A DNA stretch of 64,000 bases from an uncultured Clostridia bacterium (GTDB lineage: Bacteria; Bacillota; Clostridia; TANB77; CAG-508), in assembly GCA_934154445.1 (NCBI GenBank), contig CAKPGC010000008.1:12055-76054 (forward strand). Reading direction: 5' to 3'. Position numbers and translations under genes: made by a program. This document shows positions 1 to 9,004 of this stretch, in pieces (position 1 is the stretch's first letter; each line of letters begins with the position of its first letter). The notes under the pieces were generated by a model. The model worked only from the letters and a program-made list of their open reading frames with translations. It was not told where the DNA came from and ran no database searches.

Positions 1-458
1 ATCTCATTATTTGCAAACATAATGCTTATTAGTATTGTATCTTTTCTAATTTCATTTTTTAGTTTTTCTAAATTTACATATCCGTTTTCATCTACGTCCA
101 CATAAGTTACATCAAAACCATGTCTTTCTAAATGTTGACAGCTGTGAAGTATGGCTGGATGTTCTATTTTTGATGTTATAATATGTTTTCCTTTGTCTTT
201 GTATGCATAAGCTATGCCTTTTAATGCTGTGTTATCACTTTCTGAACCGCAACTAGTAAAATATATTTCTTCTGGTTTACAGTTAATTAGTGATGCTACT
301 CTTTTTCTTGCTTCCTCAATTGCTCTTTTTGCACTTCTACCAATTCCATAAATTGATGATGGATTTCCATATTCTAAGCTTAAGTATGGAATCATTTCTT
401 TAAAAACTTCCTCTTTAACTCTGGTTGTTGCACTATTATCAAAATATCTGATTTCCAT
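1..458 (-). CDS. Cysteine desulfurase (NifS/IscS type), N-terminal part, cut by window edge
   Basis: PLP-dependent enzyme that takes sulfur from cysteine for Fe-S cluster and thio-cofactor synthesis. About 152 residues are visible. They start MEIRYFDNSATT, typical of the family N-terminus, followed by a YGNPSSIYGIGR segment, an FTSCGSESDN motif and HIITSKIEHPAIL, which contains the conserved histidine near the PLP ring. The start is the ATG at 458, preceded by an AAGAGGA-like site. The catalytic lysine and cysteine lie beyond the window. NifS and IscS subtypes cannot be separated from this part. Confidence 0.9.
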   Translation of the reverse strand, partial: MEIRYFDNSATTRVKEEVFKEMIPYLSLEYGNPSSIYGIGRSAKRAIEEARKRVASLINCKPEEIYFTSCGSESDNTALKGIAYAYKDKGKHIITSKIEHPAILHSCQHLERHGFDVTYVDVDENGYVNLEKLKNEIRKDTILISIMFANNE

Positions 459-527
459 AAATATCCTCTTTTCTATTTTGTCTTAATGACTAAATACTCT
501 TTTTTATATTATATTCATAAGATATTG

Positions 528-1385
528 TTAATTGTTAATCATATTAAGAATTTTATCCATATTATTAATTGTCTGTCTATATCCATATTTATAGCAATCA
601 TCTAATTTTTCTACTTCCAGTAAACCTGTTTTATCAGTTTGTATAGTTAGCACCATATCGCTGTTTTTTACATTATCTTCTGATACTTTATTTCCCATTA
701 TGTCTATGGATCTCATTACTATATCCATTATATTACTACTTTCATTAATTTCATCTGCCATAAAGTTAACTGTTAATACTTTATCCACTCCCTGTTTTTT
801 TACTTCTGTTGTTGGAAAATTATCTAATATACCTCCATCTAAAAATTTATGATTTTCATATTCACATGGAGAGAAAGCTACTGGGAAACTACTACTTGCT
901 CTTATTGCTTTTCCCACTGATATATTTTTTATATATTTGTTTTTATTTTTAGTTTTTTCTGGAATATGATTTGTAAATATATATTCTTTCGAATCTTGAA
1001 CATCAACAGCTGGAATAACTATCGGCATTTTTATATCTGACACTTTCTTTATTCCTTTTCTTTTTGCTACTCCATTAAATGCTTCTTCAATCTCTTCTCC
1101 GGAATAAAAGCCAGAAAAATTATTTTTTTTATTTGTCATAAAACTTTTTAAACTTGTTATTGTAGACATTGAATTTTGATTTAACAGCTCTTTTGCATAC
1201 CTTTTAAACAGTATGTATATATAGTATGGTGAATACCCCATTGCATATAATGTAGATATTATGCTTCCTGAGCTTGTTCCTCCAATCACATCTATTTTTA
1301 TATTATTTTCATCTAATGCTTTTAAAACTCCGGCATGTGCTATTCCTCTTATTCCTCCTCCAGATAAAGCTAAACCTAACTTCAT
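528..1385 (-). CDS. Patatin-like phospholipase (RssA family)
   Basis: Predicted cytoplasmic or membrane-associated acyl hydrolase of 285 residues. The oxyanion-hole motif GGGIRG is near residue 10, the nucleophile motif GTSSGS near residue 37, and the catalytic Asp sits in DGGILDNFP near residue 185, so the Ser-Asp dyad is intact. I chose the ATG at 1385 because GGAGG lies 7 bases before it; the ATG six codons upstream overlaps that ribosome-binding site. The real substrate is unknown. It lies between the desulfurase and a WG-repeat gene, all on the minus strand, and no operon logic is evident. Confidence 0.88.
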   Translation of the reverse strand: MKLGLALSGGGIRGIAHAGVLKALDENNIKIDVIGGTSSGSIISTLYAMGYSPYYIYILFKRYAKELLNQNSMSTITSLKSFMTNKKNNFSGFYSGEEIEEAFNGVAKRKGIKKVSDIKMPIVIPAVDVQDSKEYIFTNHIPEKTKNKNKYIKNISVGKAIRASSSFPVAFSPCEYENHKFLDGGILDNFPTTEVKKQGVDKVLTVNFMADEINESSNIMDIVMRSIDIMGNKVSEDNVKNSDMVLTIQTDKTGLLEVEKLDDCYKYGYRQTINNMDKILNMINN

Positions 1386-1460
1386 TTTTTCGCCTCCATA
1401 CAATAACTATTAATTTAATTATTTACTATTTTTTATGTATTTAAACCCTTTTTTGTTACT

Positions 1461-1495
1461 AAAAAAGATCAAAAGAGTTTGTATCTCTTTTGATC
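1461..1495 (-). terminator. Rho-independent terminator after the WG-repeat gene
   Basis: A perfect 11-bp stem (GATCAAAAGAG with its complement) is followed on the minus strand by a run of T. It lies just 3' of the gene ending at 1502. Confidence 0.85.
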
Positions 1496-1501
1496 CTTTT
1501 A

Positions 1502-3226
1502 TTATTTAGTATAATATATTTCTCCATTTCCATAAATTACTTGGTAATATTGTCCTATAAATACTGGTTCATTATCATTTAATTTATATATTGGTTCTAC
1601 TATTATTTTTCCATCGCTATCTATTACTCCCCATTTTCCATTTTGTTTAATTCCTGCAAAACCATATTTATTTATTTCTGTAACCTTTTCATATTTATAA
1701 TCAACTATAATTTTACCTGAAATGTCAACAAATCCCCATTTATCTCCTTGTTTCTTTGCAAATATTTTATTATTTGTAAAAATGTTTACATTTGTTGTTT
1801 CTTTTTCTTCACTTGATATATATTTTACTTCATCATCATTATAAATTTTTAAATATGTATTATTGTTCTGTATAGTAGCATTTTTTAATTCACATATTTT
1901 TTTCATTTCTTTAGAATATATTTCTGTCATTTTTGTACTATTATTTACTGCTTGTATCATGCTTGTATTTTCTATTTGTTGTATTGAATTATAATTAAAT
2001 TCTATTTTATTGTTCTCAGAATCATCTATAATTCCCAATTTTCCACTTGTATTACATGCTATAAAATAGTTATCATATAAGTATTGAATATATGTGTATT
2101 CATTTTCTGTTATTTTTTCTTTATCTTTATAAATACTATATCTTGTTTTTTCATAAGTTGTATCAATATATATTTTATAATTTGTGTTGTCAACATTTAA
2201 TATTGCTATATTTTCACTCATATTTGTTTCTTTTCCATTAGAATCAAATACTTTAATTGTTTCATCATTTGTCTTTGCATATATATAATCTCCAGTTATA
2301 TCAATTTGTTTATATTCAAATTGCACAACTGTTTTTCCATCAAGTGATAACACTCCATATTTTTTCCCTTTTAATGCAGTTATAGTATTGTTACTTTCAT
2401 TATAAATTAATGATTGATACTCATTGTCTATGATTTTTTTGTCATTTTTAAATAAACCATATTTTCCATTTTCTGCACAAATAATATAAACTTCGTTGTT
2501 ATCTGCTACAGTAATTCTATATAGGTCATTATAATTAGTCTTTATTATTTCTTTTCCTTCTATATTAACATATCCGTATCTGTATCCTTCTTCTGTTGTT
2601 TTGCTTACTATATATCCTGCCTTTTTGTAACTATTTCCTTCCTCATAAAATTTATCTACTTCAATTTTGTCATATTCTGCTTTTACTAACTTGGTTCCTT
2701 TTATGTTTATTACTCCATACTTCCCATCTTTTTTTACTAACAGTTCTCCCTCTTTAAATTGAAGTGTATCTATTTCTTCATATATGGCTTTTGTTATTTT
2801 CTTTCCATTTAAATCTATAATCCCATATTTTCCATTTTGACTGTATTTTAAAACACTCTTTTCATACATTAAATCACTTAATATATTTTTTAATCTTAGT
2901 GGCTCTATATTTTCATACTCTGTAAAGATTTCTTCTCCTTTTTCATTTATTGCTTTTGTTGTTTCGCCTTCATAGCATATAAATACTGCTTTTTCTGGAT
3001 TAGGTATTTTTACATTTTCATATTTGGGTTCTATTACTTTGTTTCCTTGTGCATCTATTACTCCGTATTTGTTATTTTCTTTTACCACAAAATATTTATA
3101 TTCAGATATTGTTTCAATTTCATATTTTCTATTTTCTTTCTGTATTTTTTGTGCTATAAAATATCCTGCTATGACTATTATTATAGTTAATACAATTCCT
3201 AAAATGATTATATTTCTCTTTTTCAT
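1502..3226 (-). CDS. WG-repeat protein with N-terminal membrane anchor
   Basis: 574 residues. Residues about 5-25 form one hydrophobic anchor. The rest is built of WG/YG repeats of the type KYGVIDxxGKxIxxxxYxxI, seen at least eight times, for example near residues 53, 132, 168, 252, 287, 505 and 533. Such repeats fold as beta-rich modules and are common in Firmicutes surface or secreted proteins; their ligand is generally unknown. The protein is probably extracytoplasmic and tethered. A strong terminator follows it. No enzymatic motif is visible. Confidence 0.85.
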   Translation of the reverse strand: MKKRNIIILGIVLTIIIVIAGYFIAQKIQKENRKYEIETISEYKYFVVKENNKYGVIDAQGNKVIEPKYENVKIPNPEKAVFICYEGETTKAINEKGEEIFTEYENIEPLRLKNILSDLMYEKSVLKYSQNGKYGIIDLNGKKITKAIYEEIDTLQFKEGELLVKKDGKYGVINIKGTKLVKAEYDKIEVDKFYEEGNSYKKAGYIVSKTTEEGYRYGYVNIEGKEIIKTNYNDLYRITVADNNEVYIICAENGKYGLFKNDKKIIDNEYQSLIYNESNNTITALKGKKYGVLSLDGKTVVQFEYKQIDITGDYIYAKTNDETIKVFDSNGKETNMSENIAILNVDNTNYKIYIDTTYEKTRYSIYKDKEKITENEYTYIQYLYDNYFIACNTSGKLGIIDDSENNKIEFNYNSIQQIENTSMIQAVNNSTKMTEIYSKEMKKICELKNATIQNNNTYLKIYNDDEVKYISSEEKETTNVNIFTNNKIFAKKQGDKWGFVDISGKIIVDYKYEKVTEINKYGFAGIKQNGKWGVIDSDGKIIVEPIYKLNDNEPVFIGQYYQVIYGNGEIYYTK

Positions 3227-3289
3227 ATTTTTCTCCTTTGATTTAATGTTTTTTATATCTTATCACAAAATATATAATTTATGCAACTA

Positions 3290-3334
3290 TAATTTAAAAG
3301 ACATACAACATATTTAATTATATATTGTATGTCT
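3290..3334 (-). terminator. Terminator after the thioester-domain surface protein
   Basis: The arms AGACATACAA and TTGTATGTCT are perfectly complementary around an AT-rich loop. The hairpin follows the stop codon of the surface-protein gene by about 15 bases, so that gene truly ends there. Confidence 0.75.
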
Positions 3335-3348
3335 TTAATGTTTATTTT

Positions 3349-4668
3349 TTACATTCCTGTAACAGGAAGTTTTTTTACAACTATTTCTTTATTTTCTGTT
3401 TGCTGAATTTTTTCTTCTAATTCTATTTGTTCAATAGTTGTCTCATTTTCTTTTTCTTCTATATCATTTTTAGGGGTAATTTTGAATAAATTATTAACTG
3501 TTAAAGTTAATATTTGATTAAATGAAATATTGAATTCTATTAATTGTTCATTTAATATATAACCATCTTTGGCTGATGTTTCTTGTATGTAATATTTTCC
3601 TGGTAAAAAGTTTTCTATCTCTATTTCACCATCTAGATTTGTTTTTACATTAGAATATATTAAATTTTTATTGCTATCATAAATATTAAATTCTACATTT
3701 GCCAATCTTTCTTTTGTTTCTTGGTCCTGTTTTATTATTTTTACTTTTGTTTCATTTTTATAATATGTATCTTTTGTATTTCCTGATGCATCTTCATATA
3801 TAGCAGCTGTTAATGCATAGTCTTGATATGAACTATTTGGTGCCTTGCCATACAATACTGGTTTATTATTAATTTTTGTTTTTATATTAATATTAAAATC
3901 GCCTTCATTTTTAAGATTTTTTATTGGAATTAAAATCTTGAATTTTTCATTTGAAGCAAACTCTGTTTTAACATTATTATTTATATCTGTGATTTTTATT
4001 CCTTCTGGTAATTCTGTCGTTATTTTTTGTAGTTCAACTTTGTAATTCGAAATAGTTGTTCCTGCTTGAACTTTATAGGTTTTAGATACATAATTTGGTT
4101 CTATATTGTCAATTCCAAACAAATCTTTATCTTTTACTATTTTTACTGTATTTGATATTTGTGTTTCTGTACAATAATCCGCATTGTTTAAAATTTGATG
4201 TAGTGCATTTAATGTACGATTTCCAGCTTCTCCTATTCCTGTGTAATCATTTGGATTATTACCATGTATATAGCAATATATTGCTTGTTTTGTTGCTGTG
4301 AATGCTTCTTCTTTACTATTACATCCTAATTCTTCAATTGTTTTATATGGATATCCATTTATTATTATTCTCCATAATTTTACATCAGATATTGCATCTT
4401 GTATTGATACTGAGTAAGAAATCTGATCATTCACTCCTTGCTTTGTTTTATCTAAACAGTATGCAGGATATTCAACACCATCTTTAATATATTTTGCATA
4501 GTATACTATACGGGTTACACCTTGGTATTTTAATAAGCTCCCACAGTTTCCGCCCGAAATAATATCAGTCGAATCGATGTTTACTGCTTTTACCGAATTA
4601 AGTATTGCAAGTATTCCTAAAATTAATATACTTATTGTTACAAGAATAATTTTTTGAATCTTTAAAAT
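3349..4668 (-). CDS. Thioester-domain / Cna-B surface protein with LPVTG end but no membrane tail; probable ATT start
   Basis: Predicted secreted adhesin-like protein of about 439 residues. In frame from about 4668 it has a hydrophobic leader (ILVTISILILGILAIL), then a thioester-type domain with the key cysteine in YPAYCLDKTKQG, then a SpaA/Cna-B fold (KIIKQDQETKERLANVEF near residues 310-330), and finally LPVTG. The sorting signal stops at LPVTGM with no hydrophobic stretch or basic tail. No ATG, GTG or TTG starts the leader. The only well-placed codon is ATT at 4668, about 10 bases after GGAGG and 3 bases after the sortase stop. A GTG at 4434 would lose the leader and the thioester cysteine. 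It forms an operon with the sortase at 4672. Confidence 0.7.
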   Translation of the reverse strand: MLKIQKIILVTISILILGILAILNSVKAVNIDSTDIISGGNCGSLLKYQGVTRIVYYAKYIKDGVEYPAYCLDKTKQGVNDQISYSVSIQDAISDVKLWRIIINGYPYKTIEELGCNSKEEAFTATKQAIYCYIHGNNPNDYTGIGEAGNRTLNALHQILNNADYCTETQISNTVKIVKDKDLFGIDNIEPNYVSKTYKVQAGTTISNYKVELQKITTELPEGIKITDINNNVKTEFASNEKFKILIPIKNLKNEGDFNINIKTKINNKPVLYGKAPNSSYQDYALTAAIYEDASGNTKDTYYKNETKVKIIKQDQETKERLANVEFNIYDSNKNLIYSNVKTNLDGEIEIENFLPGKYYIQETSAKDGYILNEQLIEFNISFNQILTLTVNNLFKITPKNDIEEKENETTIEQIELEEKIQQTENKEIVVKKLPVTGM

Positions 4669-4671
4669 TTC

Positions 4672-5322
4672 TTATCTACCTCCTTGTTTTTCTATTCCTT
4701 GTATACATCTTCTGTATTCAGGTTCATTTTCTACACATGTTATTAATGTTATTCTATTTTCTTCTGTTTCTTCTAAACTCTCCCAATCGGTATCTTTTAT
4801 TATTTTATTATTGATAACCTTATATTTTCTTTCGAATTCATTATATTTATAAATTATTTCATCTCCTTCTTTAAGTTCTTTTATTCTGGCAAAATAATTT
4901 ACTGCATATCCTCTATTGTGTGCCGCAAGCCCTATATTACCACTTTCTTTGGATGTTTCTTCAAAATGTCCTACATATTTATTCATTACTTCTTTTCCTG
5001 TGCCTTCAGATATACTAGCTTCTAATGATATTTTGGGAATGATTATTTTCCAATTACTTTCTTCTTTCGTAACTTTTAAATCTTCTTTATTTTGTATAAT
5101 GGGGTAATTATTTTGAATTTTTAAATCATCATCTGTATCTTGATTAATATTGTCAGAATTTAACTCTACTAATACCAAACTACTTTTAAATATATTAGAA
5201 ATAAGGTGTATATTGAAATCAGTTTTATTGGAAACTAAACTTGATTTTGAAAAAAAAATATATATTGGTATTGTTACGATTAAACTTATAATATTAACGT
5301 ATCTTTTTGTATAGCTAATCAT
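4672..5322 (-). CDS. Sortase, class D-like
   Basis: Membrane-anchored transpeptidase of 216 residues that would link LPxTG-type proteins to the wall. A TM segment covers residues about 8-28. The catalytic His is in GLAAHNRG near residue 130, the catalytic Cys in TLITC near residue 193, and the Arg in EYRRC near residue 203. Its stop is followed within 3 bases by the surface-protein gene, so the pair looks like enzyme plus dedicated substrate. It overlaps no other gene. Confidence 0.88.
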   Translation of the reverse strand: MISYTKRYVNIISLIVTIPIYIFFSKSSLVSNKTDFNIHLISNIFKSSLVLVELNSDNINQDTDDDLKIQNNYPIIQNKEDLKVTKEESNWKIIIPKISLEASISEGTGKEVMNKYVGHFEETSKESGNIGLAAHNRGYAVNYFARIKELKEGDEIIYKYNEFERKYKVINNKIIKDTDWESLEETEENRITLITCVENEPEYRRCIQGIEKQGGR

Positions 5323-5490
5323 TCATATAATTCACCAGCCTTTACTATTTTTTTAATTTTGGATTAATTTTTTCGAAAAAATTTTTTTAGATAAAAACAC
5401 TTTTGTGTATTTAGATTTAAACTGCATTTATAATACTATATTTTTTTATGTTTGTAAAGAACTTTTCATCGCAATATTCGACAAAAGATG

Positions 5491-5527
5491 AAAAAAAGAG
5501 ACAAATTAGGTTTATCCTATTTGTCTC
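5491..5527 (-). terminator. Terminator of the two-component operon
   Basis: The arms GAGACAAATTAGG and CCTATTTGTCTC are followed on the minus strand by a T run. The stop codon of the kinase gene lies inside the hairpin. Confidence 0.85.
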
Positions 5528-7041
5528 AAGTTTAATTCAAAATAAAATTCTACTCCATCTTCTTTGTTTATAACACCATATTTATTTCCATAATTATTCA
5601 TTATTGCTTTTACAAATGACAGTCCAATTCCTGTTCCTCCGTCTTCTCTATTTCTAGATTCATCTACTTTATAAAATCTATTCCATATTCGATTTAGATC
5701 TTCCTCTTTAATATTATCACCTGTATTAAATACTTTCACGCGAACTTTATTTTTTTCGTTATTGATTTCATTTTCTATTTTTATAAACTTTTCACCATTT
5801 CCTGTTGGTTTTACATTTTTTATTGCATTTGTAATATAATTTGTGATTACTTGCTCAATATAAAAATCATCTGCAAAGACATTAATTTCATCGGTATTTT
5901 GTAATTCTATATTAATATCTTTTTCTTCTAACATTACTTTAGATTTTCTAACAACTTCTTTTTCAACTTCTACAATATTGAATTCTTTGTCATTAAATTC
6001 TCTTTTTCCATATTCTAGTTTCATTAACTCTAACAATTGCTTTACTAACATATCCATTTTATTTGATTCATCTAAAATTACTTCAGCATAAAATTTTCTA
6101 CTTTCTTCATCTGTATTTACATTCTCAAGCAATCCTTCGCTATAGCCTTGTATAAGAGCAATTGGTGTTTTTAATTCGTGTGATACATCAGATATAAAGC
6201 TTTTTCTCATTTCGTCTAATTTTGATTTTTCCTCAATGTCTCTTTCTAATTCTATATTTGTACTTCTTAATTGTTTTATTGTTTTTTCTAGCTTTTCAGA
6301 CATTTTATTTATGCTTCTACCCAAATCATTTATTTCATCTTTTGCATTTGTTACTTCATACTTTTTGCTAAAGTCTAAGTTTGACATTCTTTTTGCAATA
6401 TTGTTTAGTTCTAGTATTGGTTCTGTAAATTTTTTTGATATTATTGATATCATTACTGCTGCTATTAGTATAATAATTCCAGCCATTATTAATAGAAAAT
6501 TGTTTGATATTTTAACACTGTCTTGTATAGATGAAACTGGTATACGTATGTATAAAAAGTATCCATTGTCTAATTTCCCTGAAAGCATTATATAAGATAT
6601 TCCATTTTTTGAATCTCTTTGTTTTTTTATAACAAATTTATCATTTGATTCTAATTCTTTTCCCTCATTAAATCTATCTATAATATCATTTATGGTTCCT
6701 ATAACAGATGTAAAGTTTTTATTTGTTGTATAGATGTTAATTCCATTATTATCTTTTATTAGAATATCAAAATTGTTTTTTACAGATATTTTTTCTATTT
6801 CTGTTTCAATATTATTATAGTGAGACGGATTTTGATAGTAATTATTAATAGTATCATAAACAGATTTTAATGTTTGTTTTTTACTGTAAAGATAAAAGTT
6901 CTCTAGCAAAAAATTATTTACTATAATTATAAATATAATCACTAATAATATTGTTAAACTTAATGTTAAAAATAATTTTGCCTTTACTGATGAAAATGCT
7001 TCCTTTATTTCTTTATTTAATTTCAAATTTGTATCCCACAC
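5512..7041 (-). CDS. Sensor histidine kinase (HAMP, HisKA, HATPase)
   Basis: About 509 residues. TM1 is at residues 17-45, then an extracytoplasmic sensor region of about 130 residues, TM2 near 183-203 and a HAMP linker. The phosphorylated His lies in SHELKTPIALIQGYSEGL near residue 289. The N-box NYITNAIKN and the G-boxes FNTGDN and GGTGIGLSF are all present. The GTG start at 7041 overlaps the end of the response-regulator gene by 29 bases; a TTG at 7026 is an alternative, and neither has a strong ribosome-binding site. It is presumably co-transcribed with the regulator upstream. The stimulus is unknown. Confidence 0.92.
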   Translation of the reverse strand: MWDTNLKLNKEIKEAFSSVKAKLFLTLSLTILLVIIFIIIVNNFLLENFYLYSKKQTLKSVYDTINNYYQNPSHYNNIETEIEKISVKNNFDILIKDNNGINIYTTNKNFTSVIGTINDIIDRFNEGKELESNDKFVIKKQRDSKNGISYIMLSGKLDNGYFLYIRIPVSSIQDSVKISNNFLLIMAGIIILIAAVMISIISKKFTEPILELNNIAKRMSNLDFSKKYEVTNAKDEINDLGRSINKMSEKLEKTIKQLRSTNIELERDIEEKSKLDEMRKSFISDVSHELKTPIALIQGYSEGLLENVNTDEESRKFYAEVILDESNKMDMLVKQLLELMKLEYGKREFNDKEFNIVEVEKEVVRKSKVMLEEKDINIELQNTDEINVFADDFYIEQVITNYITNAIKNVKPTGNGEKFIKIENEINNEKNKVRVKVFNTGDNIKEEDLNRIWNRFYKVDESRNREDGGTGIGLSFVKAIMNNYGNKYGVINKEDGVEFYFELNLRQIG

Positions 7042-7690
7042 CTCTTATCGTCTTTATATATTTTCCTTTTTTTCCTAGTTTATGTCTTATCTTTTTTATA
7101 TGGCTATCTATTGTTCTTGAATCTCCATAATAATCGTAATTCCATACATTATTTAAAATTTTATCTCTTGAAAGTGCTATATTTTCATTGTCCACTAAAT
7201 ATATTAATAATTCATATTCTCTAAGGCTCAGTTCTAAAACTTTTCCGTCTACTTTTACTGTTCTGCCTTCTTTGTCAATTTCTATTCCTCCATAGTCTTT
7301 TATTTCTTGATTATCTTTTTGAGTTCTTTTTAAAATTGCTTCAACTCTTGCTACTAATATTTTAGGGCTAAATGGTTTTGATATATATTCATCTACTCCC
7401 AATTCAAATCCAAACAGTTCATCTTGTTCTTCTCCTCTTGCTGTAAGCATTATTATTGGAACTTTTGATGTTTGTCTTATCTGTCTTAATACAGACCATC
7501 CGTCCAATTTTGGCATCATTACATCAAGTAGTATTAATTCAATTTTAGATTCATTTTCTTCAAATATTTTTAATGCTTTTTCCCCATCTTCTGCCTCAAG
7601 TATGTTATATCCTTTTGCTACTAAAAAGTCTTTTATTAGTTTTCTCATTCTTGATTCATCATCTACTATTAAAATGGAACTATTTATCAT
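7013..7690 (-). CDS. Response regulator, OmpR/PhoB family
   Basis: 225 residues. The receiver domain has the acidic pair DDE near residue 10, the phospho-Asp in LLDVMMPKLDGW near residue 55, Thr in MLTARG and Lys in ISKPF. A winged-helix domain follows (RTIDSHIKKIRHKLGKKG, GVGYKFE). I prefer the ATG at 7690 because AAAGG lies about 9 bases upstream; the ATG three codons earlier abuts it. It is the first gene of the operon with the kinase. Confidence 0.92.
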   Translation of the reverse strand: MINSSILIVDDESRMRKLIKDFLVAKGYNILEAEDGEKALKIFEENESKIELILLDVMMPKLDGWSVLRQIRQTSKVPIIMLTARGEEQDELFGFELGVDEYISKPFSPKILVARVEAILKRTQKDNQEIKDYGGIEIDKEGRTVKVDGKVLELSLREYELLIYLVDNENIALSRDKILNNVWNYDYYGDSRTIDSHIKKIRHKLGKKGKYIKTIRGVGYKFEIK

Positions 7691-7812
7691 TTTTTTCATC
7701 CTTTCACTGAGCTTTTCTTAATTAACAATTCAATTTTTTTAATCAATATTTTTTATTATATACTATTTTTATGTCTATTTTGTGAAATGTTTTTATTTTT
7801 TAAACCAGTGCT

Positions 7813-7837
7813 AAAAAGCCCCTTGTTTGGAGCTTTT
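7813..7837 (-). terminator. Terminator after the MscS-type channel gene
   Basis: The stem AAAAGC/GCTTTT with a short GC extension is followed on the minus strand by T residues, at the 3' end of the channel gene. Confidence 0.6.
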
Positions 7838-8909
7838 ATTTTTTCAAGAATACTGTTTTTGTGTCATAAGCCAACTCAACATTTTCTTCTTTCAATATTT
7901 GCATTATTTTAAAATTAATTTTTTCTTTTTCTTTTAGAAAACTTGCATAATCTACAGAATTTGTATAACTACAAACTAATAGGTTTATTCCATTGTCTAC
8001 TATGTTATCAAATCTTACCATTATTGTATCATCTATTACGTCAGCATGTTGCATTAGCATATCTTTAATTCTTTTTTGAACCACTTCAACTTTTTCTAAT
8101 GGTGTATCAAGATCTAAACATAAATTAACTTTATTTCTTCTTCTTTCCATTCTGCTCCAATTTATTATTGACTCATTTGCAATCACTGCATTTGGAATAT
8201 TTGCAACTGAATTTTCAAATGTTCTTACTCTTGTACTTCTAAATGTTATATCTTCTACCGTTCCTTCATATTTATCAACTTCAATCCAGTCTCCAACAAC
8301 AAATGGTTTATCCAAAAATATAACCAATCCACCAAATAGGTTTTTTGCTGTATCTTGTGCTGCAAGTGTTATTACAACACTTCCAAGTCCCAGTCCTGCG
8401 ACTAGACCATTTAGATTAACTCCTAAATCAGTTATAATTATAAAACCTGCAATTATATATATTATTACTCTTATTCCTTTTAAAATGAATTTGAACATCG
8501 AATCTTCGACTTCTGGATTCATTCTTTCTTTTAATTTATTTACCCAGACATTATTGGTAGTTAAACTATTTGCTATACCATTTGCAGATAAAATTATTAC
8601 TGCTATTTTAAATAATTGGTCTGCCCATTCATTTATCCAGTTGCTTGTTTTTAGTGGTTGTCTTATAAATAGTAGTGCAACATAAATTCCTAATACTACA
8701 TAAAATGTTTTTAATGGTCTATAAAAAGCATTATTTCTAATTGATTTTTTATTTTTTACTCTTGGATTAAATATTTTTATTGTTATATATGCTAAACTTT
8801 GGCTCAAACATCTAAATAATATGTATATTAAAATTGCTATTCCAACATCTATTATTTGGTTCATTTGTATTTGTTTTATACTTTCTATAAAATTTCTTAT
8901 GTTTTCCAT
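7836..8909 (-). CDS. Small-conductance mechanosensitive channel, MscS family
   Basis: 357 residues with about five membrane segments, then the signature pore helix and beta domain GLGLGSVVITLAAQDTAKNL near residues 170-190, followed by FLDKPFVVGDWIEV. This matches MscS/YnaI-type osmotic safety valves in the plasma membrane. The C-terminal alpha-beta domain (VQKRIKDMLMQH) is complete. It lies downstream of rpoD, with the rpoD terminator hairpin between them. Confidence 0.9.
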   Translation of the reverse strand: MENIRNFIESIKQIQMNQIIDVGIAILIYILFRCLSQSLAYITIKIFNPRVKNKKSIRNNAFYRPLKTFYVVLGIYVALLFIRQPLKTSNWINEWADQLFKIAVIILSANGIANSLTTNNVWVNKLKERMNPEVEDSMFKFILKGIRVIIYIIAGFIIITDLGVNLNGLVAGLGLGSVVITLAAQDTAKNLFGGLVIFLDKPFVVGDWIEVDKYEGTVEDITFRSTRVRTFENSVANIPNAVIANESIINWSRMERRRNKVNLCLDLDTPLEKVEVVQKRIKDMLMQHADVIDDTIMVRFDNIVDNGINLLVCSYTNSVDYASFLKEKEKINFKIMQILKEENVELAYDTKTVFLKK

Positions 8910-8966
8910 ATTTTATTTTATCCCTTCTTATAGTAAAGGCGCTCTTTCTTGACAGTTTTATTTATA

Positions 8967-9004
8967 TTTGTCAAAAAAGGGCGTCCCAACTGACAACTTT
9001 TTTA
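8967..9004 (-). terminator. Repeat-family terminator hairpin after rpoD
   Basis: AAAAAGTTGTCA followed by GGGacgCCC and TTTTTTGACAA forms a hairpin that begins at the rpoD stop codon. Closely related hairpins occur at 51,768-51,810 and 57,834-57,870, so this is a recurring terminator type in this genome. Confidence 0.65.

Noticed and set aside
4434..4436. GTG at 4434 as the start of the surface protein
   Set aside because: It would remove the leader and the thioester cysteine, which are clearly coded upstream in the same frame, and no ribosome-binding site fits as well.
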